Assembly: GCA_910589415.1 (NCBI GenBank)
Contig: OU342639.1
Location: forward strand, 19,352,268 to 19,416,267
Origin: Malachius bipustulatus
Taxonomy: Eukaryota > Arthropoda > Insecta > Coleoptera > Melyridae
Length of the DNA stretch: 64,000 nt
Reading direction: 5' to 3'
Shown here: positions 12,186 through 24,300 of the stretch, one piece after another
How the letters are laid out: each line of letters begins with the position of its first letter
How positions within the stretch are numbered: position 1 is the stretch's first letter
Made by a program: the position numbers and the translations under genes
The notes under the pieces: model-generated
What the model saw: only the letters and a program-made list of their open reading frames with translations
What the model was told of the DNA's origin: nothing
Database searches by the model: none

Positions 12186-13888
12186 CGTTACACTATTTTC
12201 CATTTATTCAATTTAGAATTTTTTGAAAAATTAAACACAACATCAAAAGGAACGAATTGTGAAACAATAAATAACGCAGATTAACATCGTATCCAACAAT
12301 AATTAAATTTCGATATACCTATGCTTGAATCAACATCGCAAACTGGTAACTTGTTATTATTATCCAGCCACAACCGAAAGACCGTTTTAACAATTAACTG
12401 AATAAACAATAAGGAGTGTTATAGCCTAATTAAGAGGCCGGTCTTGGTAGAGATATAGAGGTATACAATGATAAACGAGGAAAAGCAACGCGGATAAGCC
12501 GTGCAGAAGGGCCAGGTCTAGGGAGAGTCGAGCTCAGGTAACAAACAACGACCAATTAAATTAGTAAACAGGGCGAAGGAGGAAAAGGCAGCGAAACAAT
12601 TCTCACTCTAACAGTGACTATATTTCAGCAATAGATTATGGCGTTTAGTTAAACAAACGCATCGTTGAAAGGGCCGACGCTTAATGCGTTTAAATCGGCC
12701 GAACAGGACCAATTGCTCCTTAGGGTGGAAATAAGGACCCGCCGGGTCTGATACGGGACGGACGAGCCGGACTACAAAGCACTGACTGCTCCCGGACTCG
12801 ACTTCTCAGGAACCTGTCAATAAGCCAGCAAGTCGATTCGAGGTTCTGCCCTTCCTGAATCGAACATCGCACCACCATGCACAATTGCACAGGATTACAG
12901 ACATGCACTATTGGCCAATCGGATATCGAAAACTTCTCGTCCAAGTATTTTGCAGTTAGCTCGGTTATATGGAATGTCGTGTAAAATTTGTTAGAATGCG
13001 GATACTTTCCATAGCGGTTTTTCAAGTTCATTTACTGTGTGTTTACTGTGTCTTGTAAGAATTGAGATTTTGTTTCATATCTCACAAAATTACATAATTA
13101 TGGACGTTCGTTTATATTTGCCAGGTTTTTTTATAAAACAGTTTTTGTATAAAGCAAAGTCAACGGAGTATTTTACGAATTTATCTTCACCTCTTTGTAT
13201 AAAATCCTGAATTCATACAAGACATAAGAACCAGTTAGAAAATCCAATTAAGTCCGCCAAACACAAAGTTCTCCAGGTTTTTTTTATGGAGATCAGATTT
13301 GCATCATAAAGGTCATATCATTTTTCGTAACGAAGGTCAAATTTACCTCCAGTTTCTTTTCCAAATCTAATTTTTCCTATACTAACAGTCATTTTTTATG
13401 ACGTAAAGTAAGGGTGGCCATAAGTTTTTAAGTTCCCCACATTTTCTGGAACATTAACAATCTGGTTTTTATAATTTTTTTTCCTTATGCAAAGTTCAAG
13501 GAAATTCAAAGAGCAAGTCTCATGAGATTCGCTCCTCTCGAGCATATTTTTTATTTATTTATTTGCGACAATTGTATACGAATAGTCAAATTACTAGACA
13601 AGAACAATCTAGCTAACTACCTAAAACTAAAAAGCTCATTGACATTGTAAAAACAACACTCCAGCAGACAATCCTTTAATCTCTTCTAGGGATGGGCGTT
13701 TACGTGTAAAGATATATATTCTTTACATTTTTCATGTAAAGAATACGAATAAACAGAATTCAAATATAAGCAAACAGGACATATGGTTAAAATCTTACAT
13801 CCGATCTGAGCAAGCGTTCCCACAATGTGCTGCTATGCTATAAAACAGCCTCAGACTGTGAGGAACCACCTCATACACAAATAACATG
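12186..13888. other. No gene recognised
   Basis: A GC-richer patch at 12430-12900 contains a 103-codon minus-strand frame (12720-13031) without recognisable domains. At 13549-13564 there is a TTTATTTATTTATT run that could be the A-rich tail of a minus-strand retroelement reaching to about 13700, but no coding text supports this. The rest is AT-rich. Confidence 0.4.
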
Positions 13889-15030
13889 TTGTGTTTGGCA
13901 TGGTGGACCGTTGGCAAAACTGCAGGTCTATGGCATGCCCGAGAAATTCTGCTTGTGGCTTGCGAGTTATCTCGGAGATCGTTCATTGCAGGTGGCAGTC
14001 GATGGAGTTCTTTCTGAGACCTTTTCCATCAATGCCGGTGTGCCTCAGGGATCCATTTTATCTCCGACTTTCTTTCTAATATTTATAAACGACTTGCTTG
14101 AAACAACAAAAAATCCAATATACAGTTTTGCCGACGACAGTACCCTCATATCTTCTTATACGTTAGATGCGCGAACATCTGCCATCGACGCACAGACTCG
14201 CAGGGAGCAAGAAGTTGCCATACTTAACAATCACTTGCAGGACATTCTAACTTGAGGGGATAGAAACCAAGTCCAATTCAATGCTGGAAAAACCCAAGCA
14301 GTCATCTTCTCCAAAAAAAAAACAACGTTTTGGAGCCAGATATGATGATGGCGGGACACTCTCTTACCCCAGCGTCATCTCTTCGTTTACTTGGAGTGAG
14401 CCTCGGAGCGAACATGTCTTGGCATGATCATGTTGCTGGTCTGGCGAAGAGTGCTTCTCAAAAACTTGGAACACTCTTCCGCACGAAGAAATTTTATACA
14501 CCACAACAGCTTCTCCTCTTATACAAGGCTCAAATCCGACCATCCTTGAAGTACTGCTCACATGTTTGGAGCTCAGCTCCCAAACATACGCTGAGACTAC
14601 TCGACTCTATTCAGAAAAGAGCCATCCGCTTGATTGGGGACCCAGATTTGACAAAAAATTTAGACACTCTCGAACATCGAAGAAGAGTAGCTGACCTGAG
14701 TCTGTTTTACAGATATTTTAATGGAAGGTGTTCAAAAGACGTGGCCCGCTTGATCCCACCAAGAACAAGACCGGGCAGATATACACGTCGAGCCGCAGAC
14801 GCTCATCCGTATCAGGCTCAGCTCGTTACACCTCGTACCGCCCTATTTCAGACTTCTTTTATGCACAGAACCGCATCACTTTGGAATAGCATTCCAAAGG
14901 GCGTGTTTCCCGAAGTATACAACTTACAGAGATTCAAGGCCAACGTGAATCTCCGCTTATGCAAGGCTCCCAGAGCGTCATAGGGATTTCCCTGCAGTGC
15001 ATGTGCATTTTCAATAATAAAAAAAAACAT
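13889..15030 (+). pseudogene. 5'-truncated non-LTR retrotransposon: RT and C-terminal region
   Basis: The RT palm is well preserved: GVPQGSILSP near 14037, FADDSTLISS near 14127, then NAGKTQAVIFS, and a C-terminal half (14330-14983) with LLGVSLGANMSWHDH, KYCSHVWSSAP, SIQKRAIRLIGD and HRTASLWNSIPKGVFP. This order is that of Jockey/CR1/I-type polymerases. Homology starts abruptly at about 13889 (VWHGG), the usual LINE 5' truncation. Two lesions kill it: a TGA for the expected W at 14253-14255, and a frameshift in an A10 run at about 14313-14322. After the stop a short 3' UTR ends in AATAATAAAAAAAAA at about 15016-15028. Few lesions over 1.1 kb mean this is the youngest LINE here. The exact clade cannot be fixed by eye. 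Confidence 0.9.
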
Positions 15031-15119
15031 ATCTTAGGCGAGAATCCACCTGTGCGTGTAGCATGTCAAAATCTGATTAGTCGAAAGAAATTAATTAATT
15101 AAAATTAATCACGTCTAGA

Positions 15120-15480
15120 GAGCAGATAAGCACAGTAATATATCAGCTGAGAAACTCATCTAGGTGAACACGATCGACTTTCATTAGAGTGATCGGCTGA
15201 CAAAGTTTTCGTATGTTATGTAAGTTAACAATCAGAGTCTTGTTGGTGTTAAAACGTAAGTCGTTGATTCGAAAATACAACTCCATATTCTTCGGTACGT
15301 CGCCTCATTTAGCAATCAAGTCTCCATGGGCACCATCCGACACAACAACCGAAAGATCATCAACGTACATTCTATGAAAATGATCACTGTTAAAAAATCT
15401 TAATCGTTGACATAGAAAATTAAAAGAAAGGGACACAGGATGAAGCATCGGATTACTCCAATCCCAACACTGTGGCAGCA
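15120..15480 (-). pseudogene. Degenerate non-LTR RT fragment around the YVDD box
   Basis: Reading the minus strand from 15480 down, frame-jumping text gives CPFLFNF followed by HFHRMYVDDLSVVVSDGAHG (about 15375-15320) and then LRFNTNKTLIVNLHNIRK (about 15270-15215). YVDD is the catalytic box of reverse transcriptase, and the NTNKT block corresponds to the thumb-side motif of Jockey/CR1-type enzymes. At least one stop and two frameshifts are present. It lies tail-to-tail with the plus-strand LINE ending at 15030 and is much more decayed. Confidence 0.65.
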
Positions 15481-18400
15481 ACATCTTTGCTGTCTTCTAT
15501 CTATAGTATATGAGAATAGCATTACGACATACTGGCTTCTTGTCATGCAGAAAATACTATTCATTTCGATGAAAGCCGTCTGATGCTAAATCTCTCTTTT
15601 TTCTATTCTTTGCTTTTTTATTGCAATTCTTCACTTAAAAAAAAAAATTACAAAATATTCATCGGTTATTCGTTAGCAGTAGACTTTTGCCAACATCGAA
15701 GCATTACACCTCGAGAACGGAAAGTGGAGGACTATAACCGATTTGAATTTCAGAATTTCCCTAGTCCAATGCACCAACTGGAAAATTTTAAAGGCTCCAA
15801 TACAAAAATAGTATTCCAAATATCGGTCTGGTCTTACGCTCCTGTCATATGGTTCATCAATTTCCTGACGTGGAAGTATGTAGCGTTCCTTCAGCAATTT
15901 CAGTAACCGTTCCAGGTCGTTACCTTTTTATCTAATTAATTATTTCTGTGACGATCGCTTGGATCCCACTGTAATTTTATCAAACCCTCTGTAGAGTGTT
16001 GACTGCATGTAGCGACACGACGGCACTTTTGGGAGTTACCTATTGCGAATTCGACGCTTGACTTCCTTTTACTTCCGATCCTGATACGGAAAGCTTTAAG
16101 GCCTTAAGAAAATTGTCAAAATTCCCCTTTATACCTATTTCTTTGCATTTTTAAGATTTAGGTACCTATATATCAGGTAGTTTTAAAGGGATGGGTTTAA
16201 TAATTCTACGTACTAAGAAATCTCATCTATTTATGTAATATGTGATCTGACGTTACCATAGGTTATAGTACCATATGCTACTGTAACTGGAACTCCGCTC
16301 AAGCCTCTACTTTTTACTTCTAAGCCAAATCAGAATAAACTATAGGTATGGTCACATATTAAGCGTCAAGCGTCACATCATTGTTTTTATTTTATCATCG
16401 CTCTTGAATGTTTATAATTTGAGAAAGTTAATTAAGTGACCTGAGAAGTATTCTGCAGACAGACAGAGGATAATAGTCTTATTATCCTTATCCTAAAAGC
16501 TAACCAAAAGCAACAAAACAAGAATACAAACAAGTGGATAGGCTAGATCTACTGGAAATAAGCTATCAAATTTAATCCCTTCAATATTTCTAATGTCCTG
16601 GTGCAAGTCCTGAAGATTTCTGTTGCTCGAGGCGGTGATCACCTGGACTGGAAGGAACGAAAGGAAAGTAGGGAGAGTTCGACCTCTCGCGAGCGCATCA
16701 GACAAGGAACCTATTTATGGGCCGACCCCATTGATCCCTTACTGAAAGGGATTCGGCAAGGATGACCTCTCCTCTGGCCGACGGCTCTCGCCCGGAACCC
16801 TTACACTTCTCATCATGGCATACCGACGTGCCGCCTCTAATATCCCGTCCTCTGGCTGTTCACCTTATTCCCCTCTAGGCTCTAGCTTCATCCGGTGAGT
16901 CGAAGAATCGTGACTCGAAATCTCCACCGGCTTGGCTTAACCTTCAGTTAGGCGCGTGTTAGAGGTGAGGTGAGGGTGGTCTCTATTAGCTTTGTTTCAT
17001 ACAATCAGATAAGGTTAATCTTATATTATACAGGTTGTTCTACGGCATTTAAATAATGCCGTCGCCGATTCTTATGTTTTTTTAGTTTCGAGTTTGTGAG
17101 GATATAATGTGAACAAAAATTCATCATCTTCTAATTCAAGTTAATTTAATTATTATAGTTTACCTTTAAGCGTGTAAAACAGTCATGTATGGCATATTTG
17201 TATAGTTCAAAAATAATATAACAAAAATGTGCTTAAATTTGTGTGTTAGTTCAACTCTAGATTGTCATCACAAGTTCATATATGGTAGAATTAATATAAG
17301 AGCGAGTTTTGTCCATGATGGTTTTCTCTGATGGTGTAATTTTTATTGGGTAATATTTGTGGCGAGTGTAAATGGAATTAGCTAATGATGTAATCAGAGG
17401 CGGGTATTATGGCATCTACCAGGAGCTAGAGAGGTGTAGCCGGGGGTTGAGGGAATAGTAAACCTGTGAGTTCTCTATTGCTGAGGCTTGTGTGTATAAT
17501 CCGGGAAATGCAGAGAGTCTTGTCACGTTGTAATTCTAACAGTGTAGGTACAGTTTCTCTTTCATTAGGTTAATGAAGTAGACGGGTTATGAATATGAAT
17601 ATAACACGGTATTCGGACCATATGGAAGAAAGACGCTAGGTACATTACATTGTGCTTTATAAAATAATTTTTTACGTTTGCAGTAGCTAATCAGTAGAGG
17701 CACAAAAATTGCTACCGCTAATGGATATTAAAATTATATTCATGAATTCAAACAGAAGGGTTCCATTTAAAGGAGATTTACACATATTAAAACGTTTTTC
17801 TTTTACATAATCATTTGCGCGTTGGTTTATACAATTCGTTATTAAAAGCTAATATTTAATATTGTTCCACAAAATAACAAAAACATGTGGAATTATAAAC
17901 TAATTTACATATAGTGAATCAAGTAGTGTAGTAACTTTATACAAAGTGATACACTCAACTTGTTTATCAGAAATTACAAAACTGTTTATAAAATAAACGT
18001 GAAACTTGCTTAGGAACATATATTTATTTAGAGATCTTATATTCGGCAACTGATATTAGATTTATTGTATATTAGTTAAGTTATACTCGTTGAATTCATA
18101 TATTAAAACCTTATTCTAGCAGAGAGATTTCTATAAAAGAGTTTATTTGGGTTTTGTGACCCATTAAGACCAAGAATAATCTAAAGCCTCTGAAAGCTAC
18201 AAAACTTTAAAAAACCTAGAATTTAAGGGACATCCTCCAATTAACCTCGGCTGGCCTCTGTTTAATTCTCTCCTGTGCTTCTACGCGGCGAACCCATTGT
18301 TCATAACGACTCTAGGATCGTTATGAACAATTTTGTGGATTAGTTAATATAATAGACTCATAATTTTTCCTTACCATATATTATGGTAGCAAAAGTTTGT

Positions 18401-18831
18401 AAACCATTAGTTTCCTCGTTTTATATTATTTGCGACATAATTTGCATTTTAAAAGGACTGGAGAAATTGTAGTTGCTCGCTAAGTTTTTTCTGTTTCTAA
18501 CTGAATACTGTTTCCACGCCGAATCCGAAAATTACTGATAAAGGCGTTGTATAATTTATTACAGACACAAAGGCTGTTAAAAATAAACAAACTTAGAAAA
18601 TAAGTTGAATGAACCAAAGAAAAACAAACAAACAAGAAAACATAAAAAAAATAAAAAGTTAGGAAAGTTTTTGTCTGTACCAAAAAGGGAGCATAACATT
18701 GGGATGTTGATCATGCTTACAATATTAAGGTATGCCTCTCTGCTCCCTATGTGAATAAATTTTTTATGAGTAATATGTGAGTATAATCTTTATAGAAGAT
18801 TAATATTTTATCTTGCTTTTCGTGAATTTGT
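15481..18831. other. No gene recognised; GC-rich patch at 16600-17000
   Basis: Unassigned frames only (107 codons plus at 15583-15906, 70 codons minus at 16493-16705). A GC-rich patch at about 16600-16985 and a G-rich one at 17395-17470 stand out; they look like decayed repeat sequence but no motif was recognised. An 8-bp perfect stem ACGGCATT/AATGCCGT lies at 17041-17061, next to a TATACAGG element-type terminus at 17028. Confidence 0.4.
18297..18330. repeat. Perfect 13-bp hairpin
   Basis: TTGTTCATAACGA at 18297-18309 is repeated exactly inverted at 18318-18330 with an 8-nt loop. It is too short for a miRNA precursor and no element around it is recognised. Confidence 0.8.
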
Positions 18832-19365
18832 ATGGTATTGTATTGTAGAAACTACGAAAACAGCGAAATTGAATTACTGACGGATAGTAAATCAGCCATA
18901 AAGACGCTGAGTTTTTCTACCATCAGCCACAAAATGTTTTGGGAGTGCATAGAAAAACTCAATGAATTGGGCAACAAAAATTATATTTACCTCAAATGGA
19001 TACCAGGTCATACCCGGCAAATGAACGCGCCCATACATTGGCAAGAGAAGGAACATTAACATTCTTTATAGGACCAGACCATATTCTGTGAGTGCGAAGA
19101 CATTTTCTTCAAGGCAGAACTCCGAAAAGAAGAAGAAAAACTGGAATATTATATCCATTGGAGGAACCTGTCACGGTTGAGACAAGCTAAAGAGCTCCTC
19201 GGGAACTTTACTCGAGAGAGGTCGATAGTTCTCAACCTCGGTAAGGACCATCTTAGAACACTGACGGGATTCCAGACGGGACATTGCAATCTCATAATTT
19301 AATAACTTATAGGGTTTTGGTGGGCCTACATATATCTGTATAAGAAGAAAATTATTAAATTATTT
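18832..19365 (+). pseudogene. RNase H and C-terminal part of a non-LTR retrotransposon
   Basis: The frame at 18832-19059 encodes IELLTDSKSAIKTL and YLKWIPGHT, the D-containing and H-containing motifs of the RNase H found at the end of I/R1-type LINE polymerases. Next comes NERAHTLAREGT in a shifted frame (19020 on), a return to the first frame at about 19084, and a C-terminal LRTLTGFQTGHCNL block ending at 19302; in this family a GHC motif follows RNase H. Two compensating frameshifts and missing RT make it a fragment. The following GGTGGGCCTACATA and GAAGAAAATTATTAAATTA (19319-19359) recur at 21310-21381, so they probably belong to the element's 3' end. Confidence 0.8.
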
Positions 19366-19777
19366 AATAACGGCGTAAGCATATTTTTCAGGAAACTCTC
19401 AGAAAACAAACGATCTTGGAGAGGTGAAACGAACTATTTAACCCCTAGAGGGGAAAAATAGTCGCTGAGAGCACGAGACATGAAAAACAAGGGTCGTAGG
19501 TTGAGTCGCTAGTCTAAGAGGGTCAACAATAACAAGCAGGTCAGCAGAACAACAGGTACTCTTTATTGAAAAATATAAAATATATCACAGCTATTAATAT
19601 GACACTCTTGAGCACGGTTAACAATTAAAAAGAACAGAGCGTGCGGTTGAGCAGAATGAATTGGTCGGATGTTCACAAGGCACTTAGCTTCGTATGGCTC
19701 TTCAGAAGTCTAGCTGGAAGTGGCCTGGATCTTCATGCTTGGCTCCGGACAATCTGCTTGGCACGGAAAAGGCAGGT
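19366..19777. other. No gene recognised
   Basis: Short interval between the RNase H fragment and the minisatellite. A plus-strand open frame starts at 19641 and runs through the repeat to 19937 (98 codons), but its residue make-up simply reflects the repeat. Confidence 0.4.
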
Positions 19778-19901
19778 GCCTCAGGGAATAAGATGGCCTC
19801 CAGGAAACAGATTGCCTCCAGGAAACAGATTGCCTCCAAGAAAAAATCGACTCCAGGGAAAAATTGCCTCCAGGGAAAAGAATGCCTCCAGGGAAAAAGC
19901 T
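19778..19901. repeat. 18-bp minisatellite, about 7 copies
   Basis: Units start at 19778, 19796, 19814, 19832, 19850 (16 bp, shortened), 19866 and 19884. The consensus is GCCTCCAGGGAAAAGATT with a constant GCCTCCA(A/G)G block. Because the period is a multiple of three and stops are absent, overlapping frames of about 95-98 codons stay open on both strands (19641-19937, 19694-19981 plus; 19702-19995 minus). Nothing else indicates that any of these is translated. Confidence 0.9.
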
Positions 19902-20150
19902 GTAATTTCATGTGTATCAGAAACACTCTTGCATTAATGAACGGTCCGATCGAGTCTGCTTGCCGAGGGTACATAAAATGATGTCCCGTCCTCAAGATAT
20001 GTTGAGATCAACATGTGATCGGCAAAATTTTACATGCGAAGCGAAACTCGATCGGATTTAAAAGCTGTAATTAAAATTAGCATACGGTATTAAGAAAATA
20101 TGATCTGTATAATTCTAACGCAATTAAGAAAATCATTTTACGACACTCAC

Positions 20151-20425
20151 CAAGCCAAAAACGTAGTTGATTCTTATAATAATTCACGTGAAAGTTCACG
20201 ACGCCATTTCAGGAAACTTAAGGTGTTTGCGGAAACGACCTTCCTCTAGCGAATTTCCAGGAGAGAAAGAAAGTGAAAACGCAGGTATGATGATGAAACG
20301 CACCTGATTGCAACTTGACAGTCGAGGTCGACGAGGCTCGACGAACTAGAGGCCTCCAGTCGGCCGATGCACTAAAACTCACCATCACTCACTCACTGCG
20401 CGCGCCCGCAGTTGTCTCCGCGTCG
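20151..20425 (-). other. Candidate 5' non-coding exon of a minus-strand host gene
   Basis: On the minus strand a strong splice-donor consensus, CTTG followed by GTGAGTG, sits at 20144-20154. The upstream 250 bp are CpG-rich (20320-20440), unlike the AT-rich neighbourhood, and contain a GCGCAGTGAGTG block that could hold an initiator. No long frame is present, so a 5' UTR exon with a long downstream intron (running to lower coordinates) would fit. No downstream exon was found in the window. This is inference from composition and one splice site. Confidence 0.25.
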
Positions 20426-21299
20426 CCGGCATTTAGCCGGTACGTACAAAATGTACGTTACAGAGGGTTCGTTATTGCTTCATTAATGGGATACTATACA
20501 TGTTGTATCGCATGTACCTTGGTTACGACCTTAGTAATCATTCCTAGTAGAGAATTTCCCAGAGAGAAGAATTTATCTTTCCCAAGTGTCTTAATCCTAG
20601 ATAATAGACGGCAATATTTCGAATGATTCTGGAACGTTCGCGTAGATTCATTGTCTGTATAGATATTTTGCAAGCATCAAGGCAAAAGAAATTTGTGTTG
20701 CTCACATGTGCAGGTATCAGACTTATATGTAGGTATATATAAGTTACATACCTATGCCTACTGTTTTTCACGAAAGTTCGCTGGGGAAGTGAAACTTCTT
20801 TATTGTATTGATTACATTATTTATTGTTTTCCGCAAGTTTGCACAAAAAGCTGACACTTCCGATTTAAGAACGTCACTTCTTGAAATCATTTATGAATTT
20901 AACATGTTTGCCAACATGATATCCCATTCGGAAAAATCATTCTACACCTAATCATAGATCATGCCAATAAATAGCGGGGTTGCTGTTGAAATTATTCAAT
21001 GGAGTTTCGTGAAAAATAGTATACCGGATATACTTGTTTATTTAATATCCCACAGAGCCACGTTTCCATGGCGATATTTCCTATTGAGGTGGGAGATTGA
21101 TTGATTGATGTTTTATTTATTCTGCTGTTACGAAAATAGGATTCAAGGTTCTTCTCCCCTTTTGACAGGAATAATACAAAAATTAACCTTGTTTACGAAA
21201 AATTGTAAAATCCTCTTCAGTAAACTAAATAGTTTATAAGTGCAAAAAAAAATAATAAAAAACTATAGATAATTAACAGTATATAAGTAACAGAAACTT
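20426..21299. other. No gene recognised
   Basis: AT-rich sequence with unassigned short frames (75 codons minus at 20544-20771). A (TTGA)n-type run, GATTGATTGATTGATG, lies at 21095-21110 and could be the simple tail of a retroelement; nothing coding adjoins it. Confidence 0.4.
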
Positions 21300-21385
21300 A
21301 AGTTGCTTCGGTGGGCCTACATAATTAGTAATAAGTAAAAATAAAAACAAACCAACTACTTGAGAAGAAAATTATTAAATTAAAG
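21300..21385 (+). mobile_element. 3' tail fragment of the RNase H-type LINE
   Basis: Contains CTTCGGTGGGCCTACATAAT (21307-21326) and AGAAGAAAATTATTAAATTA (21362-21381), which match, in the same order and orientation, the sequence after the RNase H fragment at 19319-19359. It is interpreted as a severely 5'-truncated copy of the same LINE family. The exact borders are unknown. Confidence 0.5.
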
Positions 21386-24300
21386 AGTTAGACAAGAACA
21401 CAGACGTCAAAAGATGCTTAATAAAACCTTTAGAAATGGTAACTATTCGGATATAACATTAATACATTTCACATTAATATAGACTAAGCAATTATTGTTG
21501 TCTAAGTTGTCTAAGTATGGGAAACTGAAGAAGCCTCCCAGCGCCTCTTGTATAGAAATCGCGAACCCCCGCCATATAATTTAAATTTCCACGCAAATAT
21601 TGAGGAGTCCTAAATTTAATTATTTTAAGCGCTAGCACTGCTATTATTGTGAAGTTTCTCCATTCTCTTATTTTCCGCCACCCCAATATTTTACAGTCAG
21701 GGGTTACCATTCATTGTCTAAATATTCCAATACATACTCACAATTTTAGTTTCATATGTATGCAACTAGACTTCAATTGTGCAATAAATATGATCATGTT
21801 TAGGTAATTTATCTTAGGTTATCACTACTCAATCACTTCTCTGAGTGCTTATTGGAGCCCTCGTCCTTTCCTACCTATCACGCGAGCTGAGCCGATAGAA
21901 AAAGTTCTCGCCTAGGCGAATGTTTGAATACGCGCGGCCCCCGTACGAGTCCACCTGTTGGGTGCATGAACTCGCAGGAAGAATCCGTAACCCTGCCTCG
22001 ACGGAGAAAGCCGTCGTGAACAACCCGGACAGGGAGGGCGGGTTATTAGATATCTGCTTGTTTTATTTGTGCTGGTTGTAAGGTAGATATTGTAGATTAT
22101 TAGTAAACTATTTTTGGGACTTTTGGCTACGAACTTTCTGTTTTAATAGAGAAAAACCCGTTACAATATGTACTGGTTAATTGAAGGAAAATCTGAACTA
22201 TCTCTTGAAAACAGAATTCTACTATATGTAAAAGGCATAAAACGATATGGACATACAGTATAGATGTATCCTAATGGAATATAATAATATAAATGTTAAA
22301 AATTTCTTAATAAAGTAGAATATTTTTTGCTGTATGGGCGTTATAATTCATGAGAGACAGATAGACTGACAGAAAGGTAGAGTACTCTTAAAAATGATCA
22401 CAAGTGATGAGTCCCGGCGTTATTATTAGATTTAGTAATAATTTGTAAGATGTCGTACAAAATTTACTAATAAATTTTCAAGGCGATGTGTTGAGGTACG
22501 TTTAAATTAATTGACGTTTTGACGTACCTACGTGATATTAAAAATTATGCATGATCTTTGTTGGTTTCAAAACTTCCATAAAATTTTGATGAAATATTGT
22601 TTCTAGAGGCTTAGACTAAAAGCATCTCTATCTGGGTAGCCGAAAATAGAGCATTAGGTTCCTTTAGCGCGGAAGGATTTAGCTACTTGGCAATATTAGG
22701 GATGAAGCCTGGAGCCCCACAATATTGATTTAAAATGGCGGAAGGGAAAGTTCTCATAATAACTGATATACTAAATATTTCAGTAAGAGATTGGAACTTC
22801 TAGTCAACAATAAAATAAAAGAGTCTGCCATTAATATTGACATTTAGGAGAGTAAAGCTAGTGTAATTTGTATCCAGCATGAATAAGTTACACATATACA
22901 CAGACCGACTGAAATATGTGGCCCATAAATTTAGTTTTCCTCTAAAAATTTACTTTCGGGGAGTTCGCATCATTCACAGAGTGAAATTGTAGCTATTGGT
23001 TTTCGTTCACAGGGTCATTTGCTCCTCAGTGCCTATCGGTATAAAAGAGAAACGTATTTGCAGAGATCGGCCGCTTTTATAAATGGTTCGCTCCAAATAA
23101 AATCTCTATCTTCCTAAATTTAAAAACACATCTGCTGAAAAGACATTTCTATGTAACACAATTTTCTTACAGATAGATAGATATACACGCACTGTCTTCT
23201 TTTATATTTTTCCGAGATACACGAAGACAATACCCTGAAAATTTCCAAACATCTCCGAGCAGATGAAACCAGTCAGACAGACACCTAATACTAAACCTGA
23301 ATTTATATTTATGTCTACCTATGTAAATGCAAAACAAGAAGAACAAATTAAACCTGGAAATATTTGTGGAACAAAGGTAAAAATATTGGCTTTGATGTAA
23401 TTTAAAAAAGTTTGCTTGTCGGGGGAAATAAACGCTCATCATCGGATATATGACGTGGAGATAACACTCGCAGGACGTATTGCAAAATAGATTGTTATCC
23501 AAAAATCCCACTCACTGACTTAACCAAAGAGAAAAATTAACGATTTTAATTAATGGAGGATTCGTTATAAAGGATTAGATCTTATGGTGTCTGCTTTTGA
23601 ATGAGTTTGGAAATTTATAATCGCCCAAAGCACCACTCGAAATAATTTCGAACGAACAACTGTGCACAGACATCAGAGGAATATCCGGATAAGGGCTCTT
23701 TATGGGATTAGTGTTTCGAATAGAGGACTTCTTATTTAGTTTATATTGAATCTCGGAATTTCAATTACTGAATTGTATTCAAAACGTTGGCTAAAACATA
23801 AAAACAACGTAACATCCGTGATGGGCCATTGTGACTTTAATATAATGGAAATCAGACTACTGTGCTTGTGCTTCTTTCTCTCTGTATATAGTTTTCCTAG
23901 AAAGAAAGCTGTAAATAAGCTTTCATGTCTTCCTTATTTTTACCAGGCGCTTACGTACGCTTACCGTGCACTAGCACATTTCTAGACTTAAATTATTATT
24001 TTTATTCCATTTAAAGAATTTACAGTTTTAATTATTTCAAATGCACCTGTTCGTGTATTGTGTATTACACAGGTTACGGTAAATTCAAACCATATTACGA
24101 ACAATAAATTTTAACAATTACACATTCTGTTATAATACAGAATGTAAAACATAGCCCAGAGAAACCGCATTTAACCAAAGTTTGTTTTATTCCACCAATC
24201 TTGGTGGTATTGATTTGAGTTACTGCTGACGGTTAATTTGATTCGCCAAGTTTTGCCGGGCCGCCAGGCTGCGGTCGTTGAAGACCACAGGAAGACCACT

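Noticed and set aside
17028..17080. Hairpin followed by T-rich sequence as a terminator
   Set aside because: Rho-independent termination does not apply in an insect genome; stem is 8 bp only.
18297..18330. miRNA precursor
   Set aside because: The 13-bp stem is too short for a miRNA hairpin.
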